The position numbers and the translations under genes are program-made. Of a stretch of DNA of 7,659 bases, positions 1 through 5,421 are shown piece after piece (within the stretch, counting starts at the first letter, position 1; every line of letters begins with the position of its first letter). Source of the DNA: Bacteroidota bacterium (GTDB lineage Bacteria; Bacteroidota; Bacteroidia; Flavobacteriales_F; PHOS-HE28); contig JAEZAU010000122.1 in NCBI GenBank assembly GCA_023430325.1, positions 1 through 7,659 of the forward strand, given 5' to 3'. The notes beneath the pieces are model-generated. The model saw only the letters and a program-made list of their open reading frames with translations. It had not been told where the DNA came from and did no database searches.

Positions 1-1091
1 GCCGCGATGTGGACGTGCCATTGGCCGTGGCGCACTTCTTCTATTACGCCGGCTGGGCCGATAAACTGCAGTACGCGTTCCCCGGGCGATCGGTGAGTTC
101 GATGGGCGTGGCAGGACAGATCATCCCCTGGAATTTTCCGCTACTCATGGCCGCCTGGAAGATCGCGCCCGCATTGGCTTGTGGTAATACCGTGGTACTG
201 AAACCCGCAGAGACCACGCCGCTTACATCATTGCTGCTTGCCGAACTCATTCAGGAGGCCGATCTGCCGCCGGGCGTGGTGAACATCATCACTGGCGCAG
301 GTGCCACGGGCGCCGCGTTGGTGGAACATCCGGGCATCGATAAAGTCGCTTTCACCGGAAGCACTGGCGTGGGCAAACTGATCCAGCGCAGCATCGCCGG
401 CACGCACAAGAAAGCCACGCTGGAGCTCGGTGGAAAGGCCGCCAACATCATCTTCGCCGATGCCACCATCGATCAAGCGGTGGAAGGCATCATCAATGGC
501 ATCTACTTCAACCAGGGCCATGTGTGTTGCGCCGGAAGCCGCCTCTTCGTGGAGGAAAGCGTACACGATGAAGTGATCCGCAAGCTCAAGCATCGGATGA
601 AGCGCCTGGTGGTCGGCGATCCGCTGGACAAGAACACCGACGTGGGTGCGATCAACAGCCGCGAGCAACTCAACTCGATCAACACATACTTGAAGCACGG
701 CGAAAAGGATGGTGCGGAAATGTTCCAGTCGCCGTGTGATCTGCCGAAGAAAGGCTTCTGGATCCGCCCCACGCTTTTCCTTAACGTGGCACAAAGCGCA
801 CGCATCGCCAAGGAAGAGATCTTCGGGCCGGTGCTCGCAGTGCAGACCTTCCGCACGGTGGATGAAGTGGTGCAGAAGGCAAACAACACACCTTACGGAC
901 TAAGCGCCGGCGTGTGGACGGACAAAGGCAGCAAGATCTTCAACCTTACCAGCAAGATGCGCGCGGGCGTGGTGTGGGCGAACACGTACAACAAGTTCGA
1001 TCCGACTTCACCCTTCGGTGGGTATAAGGAGAGTGGCTATGGGCGCGAAGGTGGAGTGCATGGATTGGCGGCGTATTTGAATTTGAATTGA
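1..1091 (+). CDS. Aldehyde dehydrogenase, NAD(P)-dependent (5' end outside window)
   Basis: This is an aldehyde dehydrogenase superfamily enzyme, oxidising an aldehyde to its acid with NAD(P)+ in the cytoplasm. The reading frame is open to the left edge, so the GTG at 9 is internal. Numbering from that codon, PWNFP holds the oxyanion Asn at 43, KPAE (Lys65) is the cofactor-binding motif, FTGS lies at 115-118, LELGGK holds the general-base Glu139, and GHVCCAGSR holds the catalytic Cys173 (first of the two Cys). EEIFGPV (Glu270) and the PFGGYKESGYGRE tail end the family pattern. Alignment of Asn43 with Asn169 of mammalian ALDH2 implies about 125 missing N-terminal residues. The Glu in KPAE favours NAD+ by family rule. 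All catalytic residues are present, so the enzyme looks active. The substrate cannot be read from the sequence; the gene upstream of the edge would help. No terminator hairpin is visible after the stop. Confidence 0.95.
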   Translation, partial: RDVDVPLAVAHFFYYAGWADKLQYAFPGRSVSSMGVAGQIIPWNFPLLMAAWKIAPALACGNTVVLKPAETTPLTSLLLAELIQEADLPPGVVNIITGAGATGAALVEHPGIDKVAFTGSTGVGKLIQRSIAGTHKKATLELGGKAANIIFADATIDQAVEGIINGIYFNQGHVCCAGSRLFVEESVHDEVIRKLKHRMKRLVVGDPLDKNTDVGAINSREQLNSINTYLKHGEKDGAEMFQSPCDLPKKGFWIRPTLFLNVAQSARIAKEEIFGPVLAVQTFRTVDEVVQKANNTPYGLSAGVWTDKGSKIFNLTSKMRAGVVWANTYNKFDPTSPFGGYKESGYGREGGVHGLAAYLNLN

Positions 1092-1382
1092 GAGCAACTC
1101 AACACCCGCATCTACCGCATTTCCTTCGCCAGTGTGTACCCGCACGGATCGCCATTTGCTCGGTCCTCTGGTATGATCAAGTATGAATGCAAGGCTGGCA
1201 TTCGCCATGTCGAATTGGACCGTTATCCTTATCTGTTGCATACAGATCGGCCAAGAACGCGAACATCGTCTACAGCGTGTTCCGTACCAAACGAGATCAG
1301 AGGCGTTGGGGCAGGAAGCATGGATCGATCAGCGGCAGTTGATCATGCCCCACCCCATTACTTTTGCTTCAATATCGATCCA
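1092..1382. other. Intergenic region between aldehyde dehydrogenase and PepSY-like gene
   Basis: I see no convincing gene here. A 68-codon frame starting at 1183 begins with a hydrophobic stretch but has no family resemblance, and it overlaps the promoter and the start of the next gene in a different frame. The next gene's frame is also open back to 1134, but that extension lacks sense as a protein and would bury the signal peptide. The region carries eight GATC sites, and the promoter described separately lies in its last 45 bases. Confidence 0.6.
1339..1366 (+). promoter_or_regulatory. Bacteroidota-type promoter for the PepSY/SdiA-regulated operon
   Basis: A TTG at 1339-1341 is followed after 17 bases by TACTTTTG at 1359-1366, a full match to the Bacteroidota -7 consensus TAnnTTTG with its -33 TTG at an accepted spacing. 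The expected transcription start is about 1372-1375, giving a leader of only about 10 bases before the ATG at 1383. This supports 1383 as the true start over the longer open frame. Confidence 0.6.
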
Positions 1383-1826
1383 ATGTTGAAGACGCTCGCC
1401 TCCATGATCCTGCTTGTGCTCCCGGTAGCCATGAGCGCACAGACCGTGCAGCCACCCCCTGCCGTGATCAATGATCTAAGCTCACGCTTTCCAGGTGTGG
1501 ATGTGAAGGATTGGGATACCACCAGGGAAGGCGGCTGGAAGGCGGAACTGGACGTGAACGAGGTGGAACATGAGGTGTTCTATTCCGCGAAAGGCGCATG
1601 GCTGTGGAGCGATCATGATGTGAAGCGCGCGCAGGTACCGCAGGCCGTATGGGATGCACTGGCCGCATCAGAATATGCCGACTGGACAGTGGATGGAAAG
1701 GAACGCCTGCAGACCCCGGTCCATAAGGAACTCTACGAGATAAAGCTGGAAAAGAAAAAGGAGCAGGACGTCTACCTCTTCTTCCTTCCCGATGGCAGCA
1801 GAACATCAGGTCCAGCACGACAATGA
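1383..1826 (+). CDS. Secreted PepSY-like domain protein
   Basis: A 147-residue exported protein. The start at 1383 gives a clean signal peptide (MLK, hydrophobic core about 5-17, AMSA then Gln20, probable cleavage after Ala19). The mature part matches the PepSY-like (DUF2874, beta-lactamase-inhibitor-like) pattern of Bacteroidota: a helix ending in RFPGVDVKDWD (35-45), strands with GWKAEL (51-56) and EVFYSAKGAW (64-73), a VPQAVWDAL helix (85-93), then a YEIKL and VYLFFLPDG strand pair (118-138). No catalytic residues are expected. The family is periplasmic or secreted and its exact role is unsettled; ligand or metal sensing and protease inhibition have been suggested for relatives. It overlaps the next gene by four bases (ATGA), so the two are probably translated together, and the next protein seems to carry a similar domain. 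Family assignment is by recalled pattern only. Confidence 0.8.
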   Translation: MLKTLASMILLVLPVAMSAQTVQPPPAVINDLSSRFPGVDVKDWDTTREGGWKAELDVNEVEHEVFYSAKGAWLWSDHDVKRAQVPQAVWDALAASEYADWTVDGKERLQTPVHKELYEIKLEKKKEQDVYLFFLPDGSRTSGPARQ

Positions 1827-3076
1827 GAGCACCACTGCTTGCTTATTCTGTGCTCACGTTGCTGCACCTGCACGCACAGGAGGAACGTTCGGTGCTCACG
1901 CATGACGATCGTACGCTGCTTCGATCCATGTACGAACATTGCCCCAAGGCCGACATCCTTCAGATCGATCGATCCGAGAGCAACTACGTGGAACTGGAAT
2001 ACCTCTGTGACGGCAAGATCGTGGAGATGGGCATCAAGGCCGGCGAGGTGGTCTTCATAGAGCGTGAGACCGATCCTGCGGAAGTGCCGGAAGAACAGAT
2101 CTTGCGGCTGATCGAAAAACATCATCCAGGCGGCTTCATCGATGAGGTCTCGATGCTCACTGTGAAGGACAGCAGTTTCTTCAAGGTGGAGTTGATCCAG
2201 GACGGCATTGAACACAACATGTTCATTACCACCACTGGCAAGATCTACAAGCCACGCGCCTCGCTCGCATCTGAGAAATGGAACCTTTCCAAGCTGGAAG
2301 AACTGGCGGTGCGTGGCCCCAAGGGTTATGACCTGCTTGCACCCGACACCACGTACCAGCTCCCGCCCATCCTGCGTGAGATCTCCGGCATAGCGACCCG
2401 GGATGGAAGGATCCTCTACGCGGTGCAGGATGAACTTGGCGTGGTGTTCGAATATGACCTCGCTGCAGGCAACATCAGCAAGATCCATCGCTTCACCGAT
2501 GTAGGAGATTTTGAGGATATCACCCTGATGGACGATCGGATACTGGTGCTGCGCAGCGATGGTAACATATTCAAGATCGGTGGCAATGGCAGGGTGGAAG
2601 AGACGCTTGTACAATTACCGACGCTGAATGTTGAAGGCCTGCATTTTGATACCAAGAGCGGCAGGCTCCTGCTGGCAAGCAAGGAAGCAGGCATTGCCGA
2701 AGCTGCTCATCTGCGTACGATCTATGAAGTGGATGAAGAAGGCCGGGCGAGACCCTACCTGGTGATCGACGTTGCTGAACTGGGACGTGAATTCAACAAG
2801 CGGCATCCCTCCCTTCACGCGGATGAACTTCTCCTGGATCCTTCGGCCATTGCTGTGCATCCCAGCACGGGAGAACTGTACGTGCTCTCTGCAGCTGATC
2901 GGTTGATCGCCGTCTATGGCAATGGGTTGAAAGATCTTTTTCCATTGCCCGCCGAACTTTTCTACAAACCAGAAGGCCTGCAATTCCTTTCCGACGGCAC
3001 ACTGCTGATCTCATCCGAAGGCGATAAGAAAGGCTTCACACTGCCTTCGGTGATGTTGTTCGAACATCGGAAATGA
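1823..3076 (+). CDS. Secreted protein with PepSY-like region and SdiA-regulated beta-propeller domain
   Basis: A 417-residue exported protein starting at an ATG inside the ATGA overlap with the PepSY-like gene. The signal peptide covers residues 1-18 (LHLHA then Gln19). Residues about 42-145 look like a divergent PepSY-like unit: VELEYLCDGKIVEMG (56-70), a VPEEQILRLIEKHHPG helix (88-103), and FKVELIQDGIEHNMFITTTGKIYK (120-143, strand pair). From about 177 to the end the pattern is the SdiA-regulated family (YjiK-like): EISGIATRDGRILYAVQDE (186-204), VGDFEDI (227-233), then repeated blades with LNVEGLHFD, PSAIAVHPSTGELYVLS (340-356) and KPEGLQFLSDGTLLISSEG (382-400). The family is a six-bladed propeller-like fold, and the acidic Asp203/Glu204 and Asp229/Glu231 are its hallmarks, possibly binding a cation. 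The name comes from regulation in Salmonella and does not imply quorum sensing here. The fusion of the two domains, beside a free PepSY-like protein, suggests that the products act together at the envelope; this is inference. Confidence 0.8.
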   Translation: MRAPLLAYSVLTLLHLHAQEERSVLTHDDRTLLRSMYEHCPKADILQIDRSESNYVELEYLCDGKIVEMGIKAGEVVFIERETDPAEVPEEQILRLIEKHHPGGFIDEVSMLTVKDSSFFKVELIQDGIEHNMFITTTGKIYKPRASLASEKWNLSKLEELAVRGPKGYDLLAPDTTYQLPPILREISGIATRDGRILYAVQDELGVVFEYDLAAGNISKIHRFTDVGDFEDITLMDDRILVLRSDGNIFKIGGNGRVEETLVQLPTLNVEGLHFDTKSGRLLLASKEAGIAEAAHLRTIYEVDEEGRARPYLVIDVAELGREFNKRHPSLHADELLLDPSAIAVHPSTGELYVLSAADRLIAVYGNGLKDLFPLPAELFYKPEGLQFLSDGTLLISSEGDKKGFTLPSVMLFEHRK

Positions 3077-3118
3077 TCGGTCGGTGATCGGGATCGAAAT
3101 ACTTTCTAGTTCCACTTC

Positions 3119-3555
3119 GTGAAACTCATCGGCTGCCTCTTCTTCCTGCTGATCGCCACAGCGGCACATGCACAGATCGCTCATGATCTTACGGTCTATT
3201 CCGAAGATGGCGCGGCCTTCACCCTATTGGTGAACGGCCAGAAGATCAATGAGGGGCCGGCGGCAAGTGTGACCGCATCGAACATCAATTTCGACCATGC
3301 GAAAGTGGTTGTGCAATTCCAAGATGCGAATATTCCTCAGATCGAGAGGAGGAACCTGTAGATAGCGGCACCTGGTTCTGGAGCGAAAGGGCCAGTGGCT
3401 GCCGTATATGCGATAAAGGAAAATAAGGGCGAGCAGTGTTGCGGTTCGTATCCCGATCGGATAAGAAGATCCAGGACAACCCGGTGATCATCATCAATAA
3501 TAAAGACGGCCAAATTCCAGAAGATCTTCTGGTCACGAAACCTGAAAAGACCTAA
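3119..3555 (+). pseudogene. Broken gene for a small secreted protein (nonsense codon plus frameshift)
   Basis: The frame begins with GTG at 3119, giving a signal peptide (MKLIGCLFFLLIATAAHA then Gln19) and a mature start with LTVYSEDGAAFTLLVNGQK. It stops at a TAG (3359-3361) after ERRNL. Reading through, the same frame continues sensibly as IAAPGSGAKGPVAAVYAIKENKGE (3362-3433), then loses meaning. One base appears to be missing near 3434-3438: from 3439 the next frame gives LRFVSRSDKKIQDNPVIIIN and runs to a TAA at 3553-3555. Restoring one base and the TAG (probably once CAG) gives about 145 residues. The N-terminal pattern (FSEDG-like, LLVNG, then a VVVQF strand and an IER/K-NL turn) recalls the N-terminal module of Bacteroidota DUF4476 proteins, from memory. 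It lies 42 bases after the SdiA-regulated gene and may have belonged to the same operon. Two independent lesions favour real decay over a single sequencing error. Confidence 0.75.
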
Positions 3556-3604
3556 CACCAGTCTTCCGCAGGTTCAACGGATCGAAAAAAGTTCAGTGCA
3601 GGTG

Positions 3605-4330
3605 CTATTCCGGGAACAATGAAGGCGCGCGATCGGGCCTGGGATCCAGTTCGGCATAATGATGCCTTTCCCACACGGCGGGAACGTTGGTATCCTCGGA
3701 TCGTGATGTGATCAGGCGGCTCACCGTATGATCTTCCAGATAGTCGTCCGGCGCCGGCCGGCAAAGTGCCTGCAAATCCTCTTTGCTCAAGGCCGGGTTC
3801 AACCAATCGCGCTCCATTCCATCGGGAATGATCACCGGCATCCTCCGTTTCGAGTTATGGATCATGGCCATCCGTGAGTTCGCCACTGTGGTGAGTATGC
3901 AATAGCTGTCGCCTTCGTAAAGTCCACCGAGATGGAAGATCCCTCCACCGCGTTTATGGATCAAGTAGGGATACTTCTCCTTTCCCACATGCATCCATTC
4001 GAAGAAACCTGTTACGGGGATCAGACAGCGGTGGCCTTCCCTGGCTGCTCTGGCGAAGGTCCGCTTCTCATAGATCTCTTCGCTCTTCGCGTTATAGGTA
4101 CTGTATTGCTTGAGGAACGCCACGGGATCCTTCATATGTACAGGCACAAGACCGCATTGCATGAGGCTGATATGCGTAGGATCTCCTGCGGTGATCACCG
4201 GCCATTGATCGCGAGCGAAGACGTTTGCATGATGATGATGTGCATGTGCCTGTACCTCCTGCAGGATGCGTTGGTCCCAGTATTGATCGCTCTGGGTGAA
4301 CTGAAGTACGAGCTGTGTTCGGTAACACAT
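3605..4330 (-). CDS. SRAP-family abasic-site processing protein (YedK/HMCES-like)
   Basis: A 241-residue SOS response-associated peptidase (SRAP) protein. After removal of Met1, the family's Cys2 forms a covalent thiazolidine link to abasic sites in single-stranded DNA, shielding them during replication. Visible here are MCYRT at the N-terminus (Cys2), YNAKSE with Asn80, RCLIPVTGFFEW with catalytic Glu111 (101-112), and His158 in MIHNSKRRMPVIIP (156-169). All four key residues are present and the length is normal for the family. Unlike the common HxRMP form, there are extra residues between His158 and RMP; I recall this variant in Bacteroidota. An odd His-rich run, HAHHHH (29-34), precedes the first conserved strand. 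The start at 4330 is fixed because Cys must follow Met. The gene is monocistronic, convergent with the pseudogene and divergent from the cold-shock gene 89 bases away. No SOS box could be recognised. Confidence 0.93.
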   Translation of the reverse strand: MCYRTQLVLQFTQSDQYWDQRILQEVQAHAHHHHANVFARDQWPVITAGDPTHISLMQCGLVPVHMKDPVAFLKQYSTYNAKSEEIYEKRTFARAAREGHRCLIPVTGFFEWMHVGKEKYPYLIHKRGGGIFHLGGLYEGDSYCILTTVANSRMAMIHNSKRRMPVIIPDGMERDWLNPALSKEDLQALCRPAPDDYLEDHTVSRLITSRSEDTNVPAVWERHHYAELDPRPDRAPSLFPE

Positions 4331-4339
4331 TGAGTGAAG

Positions 4340-4395
4340 TTAAGCACCATCCGGTGGGAATGACTATCTTGCACCCATTAAGCCTGGTGCTTTTG
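4340..4395 (+). promoter_or_regulatory. Candidate promoter(s) for the small cold-shock gene
   Basis: Two weak Bacteroidota-type candidates lie in the divergent 89-base gap. One is TTA at 4340-4342, 22 bases, then TATCTTGC at 4365-4372. The other is TTG at 4369-4371, 16 bases, then TGCTTTTG at 4388-4395, which keeps the TTTG part of the -7 consensus but has TG for TA. The second would give a leader of about 18-20 bases before the ATG at 4420. The sequence does not decide between them. Confidence 0.3.
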
Positions 4396-4419
4396 CCGGG
4401 TGGTAAAGCAGTGAGTACG

Positions 4420-4611
4420 ATGAATAATGGTAAAGTAAAGTTCTTCAATGACGAGAAAGGTTTTGGTTTCATTTCGCCTGAGCAGGGCGGCCAGGACGTT
4501 TTCGTTCATAAGACCGGTACGCGGGAAAGGCTTCAGGAAGGTGACGCAGTGACCTATGAACTGGAGCAGACCCAGCGCGGCCCAAGCGCAGTGAACGTGC
4601 GCAAGGCCTGA
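4420..4611 (+). CDS. Cold-shock protein (CspA family)
   Basis: A 63-residue single cold-shock domain (OB-fold) protein that binds single-stranded RNA and DNA and acts as an RNA chaperone in the cytoplasm. It opens MNNGKVKFFND, has RNP1 as KGFGFI (13-18) and RNP2 as VFVHKT (27-32), and ends with the GPSAVNV strand (54-60). The length is slightly below the usual 65-70 residues, which is normal in Bacteroidota. I chose the ATG at 4420 because the domain begins directly after it. A GTG at 4411 would add only VST, and the upstream open frame to 4315 would place an unrelated extension over the promoter. The gene is divergent from the SRAP gene and followed by a strong terminator, so it is transcribed alone. 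It faces a second cold-shock-domain gene across that terminator. Confidence 0.95.
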   Translation: MNNGKVKFFNDEKGFGFISPEQGGQDVFVHKTGTRERLQEGDAVTYELEQTQRGPSAVNVRKA

Positions 4612-4637
4612 TCCGGATCGAACCCGATCAGAACTTG

Positions 4638-4667
4638 AAGCCCCGGCAATGCCGGGGCTTTTCTTTT
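4638..4667 (+). terminator. Rho-independent terminator of the cold-shock gene
   Basis: A perfect 10-base-pair stem, AAGCCCCGGC (4638-4647) with GCCGGGGCTT (4651-4660), encloses an AAT loop and is followed by TTCTTTT. It starts 27 bases after the cold-shock stop codon. The T-run is only on the plus-strand side, so it should work mainly for the cold-shock gene, although the stem could also slow minus-strand transcription arriving from 4728. Confidence 0.93.
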
Positions 4668-4727
4668 CATATTGATCGCACCTGAGCGAACAGCCTCGAT
4701 CGGTGGCTGATGGAAGGAGGGATCGGC

Positions 4728-5165
4728 TCAGCCTGCCACCTTCACCTGCACCGCTTCAGGTCCTTTGCGGCCTTTCTGAATCTCGAAGGTCACCTTGTCA
4801 TTGGGCTTTATGGGATGCAACAGGCCATTGGCATGCACGAAGATGCTCTGACCTGAGCCGTTATCCTTGATGAAGCCGTAACCTTTTTCATCGTTATAGA
4901 AGGTGACCGATCCCGATCGCAGCACATCTTCGGGTTCATCGATCCGGCGTGGTACACCGAGCTCGATGTCCTCGGCTTCGATCTTCTGTTTCTTTGTTGG
5001 ATCGGGAGGTGTGGATGTGATGTTGCCGAACTCATCCACATAGGCGAGCATGTCCTCGAAGCTCTTCTTGCCCGCGGTGCTCTTGCGTTCCTGCTTGCGG
5101 TCGGCCTTTTCGCGCCGCTTGCGTTCCTGGTTCTTCTGACGTTCTTTCTTGTTAAAACTATCCAT
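4728..5165 (-). CDS. Cold-shock-domain protein with charged N-terminal extension
   Basis: A 145-residue protein in two parts. Residues 1-35 are almost entirely Lys, Arg, Glu and Gln with an MDSFNKKERQ start: a basic, probably disordered or helical RNA-contacting arm. The middle has the conserved-looking SFEDMLAYVDEFGNIT (35-50) and TPPDPTKK (52-59). Residues about 84-143 form a cold-shock domain with GSVTFYNDEKGYGFIK (RNP1 at 94-100), IFVHANG (RNP2 at 108-114) and GPEAVQV (135-141). This arrangement is known from other Bacteroidota as a cold-shock protein of unknown specific role; RNA chaperone activity is inferred. The ATG at 5165 fits the family start. The open frame runs further upstream to 5297, but that segment has no family resemblance. 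It is convergent with the small cold-shock gene and has no clear terminator of its own beyond the shared stem. Confidence 0.9.
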   Translation of the reverse strand: MDSFNKKERQKNQERKRREKADRKQERKSTAGKKSFEDMLAYVDEFGNITSTPPDPTKKQKIEAEDIELGVPRRIDEPEDVLRSGSVTFYNDEKGYGFIKDNGSGQSIFVHANGLLHPIKPNDKVTFEIQKGRKGPEAVQVKVAG

Positions 5166-5221
5166 GCAATGGTCCCATCGGGGGATCCATTTCAACTTGA
5201 AAGATGGGGCCGATCGGTCCG

Positions 5222-5250
5222 TGAAGATAAGGACTGAGGAAATAGCAAAA
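5222..5250 (-). promoter_or_regulatory. Candidate promoter for the larger cold-shock-domain gene
   Basis: Read on the minus strand, TTTTG (5250-5246) is followed after 16 bases by TATCTTCA (5229-5222), a partial match to TAnnTTTG. The predicted start near 5215 would leave a leader of about 50 bases. The spacing is one base short of the usual range and the -7 match is imperfect, so this is only a candidate. Confidence 0.25.
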
Positions 5251-5314
5251 GGATATGAGCATTTTAGAGGGAACAGGAACGACCGATCGGTGTGCACCTG
5301 GCTGTTCCATCGCT

Positions 5315-5334
5315 ATATGCATGGCCATACATGT
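5315..5334. repeat. Imperfect palindrome, degenerate copy of the 48-base dyad core
   Basis: The sequence ATATGCATGGCCATACATGT is symmetrical about GG/CC at 5324/5325, with one mismatch (C5320/A5329) and one G-T pair (T5316/G5333). Its first 18 bases match the centre of the larger palindrome 69 bases downstream at all but one position (A for G at 5329). Two copies of the same dyad in one intergenic region suggest a paired binding site or a dispersed repeat. Confidence 0.6.
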
Positions 5335-5369
5335 TGGCCGTGCTGATGACCCGGCTGTAAGAGGCCTCG

Positions 5370-5417
5370 TAGATCGTAGATCAATATGCATGGCCATGCA
5401 TATTGATCCACGATCTA
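5370..5417. repeat. 48-base near-perfect palindrome next to the PDZ-gene stop
   Basis: The two 24-base arms (5370-5393 and 5394-5417) are reverse complements except for one pair (A5378/C5409). The inner 30 bases (5379-5408) are perfect, centred on ATGCATGGCCATGCAT. There is no loop. It begins five bases beyond the stop codon of the minus-strand PDZ gene. No T-run follows on either strand, so it is not a standard intrinsic terminator, though as RNA it could form a long hairpin protecting the 3' end. The left arm also overlaps a direct repeat (CGTAGAT twice, 5368-5381) and is flanked by an 8-base palindrome, GAGGCCTC (5361-5368). Confidence 0.85.
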
Positions 5418-5421
5418 TTTA

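Noticed and set aside
1134..1382. Upstream extension of the PepSY-like frame
   Set aside because: The extension has no protein-like pattern, contains the promoter, and would place the signal peptide in the middle of the protein.
1183..1389. A 68-codon frame with a hydrophobic start in the gap after the aldehyde dehydrogenase
   Set aside because: No homology is recognisable, it overlaps the well-matched promoter and the next gene's start, and its second half is low in structure. A gene remnant cannot be excluded.
1772..2614. A 280-codon minus-strand open frame antisense to the SdiA-regulated gene
   Set aside because: No recognisable motif, no signal, and it crosses two coding sequences that have clear family patterns on the plus strand.
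3932..4333. A 133-codon plus-strand frame antisense to the SRAP gene
   Set aside because: The minus strand encodes a complete SRAP protein with all active-site residues. The antisense frame shows no family pattern.
5166..5297. N-terminal extension of the larger cold-shock-domain protein
   Set aside because: Residues before MDSFNKK do not resemble the family, and the charged start at 5165 is the usual one.
5361..5417. The palindrome as an intrinsic terminator for the PDZ gene
   Set aside because: No T-run follows on the minus strand; the sequence after it is CGAGGCCTC. A role in RNA 3'-end protection remains possible.
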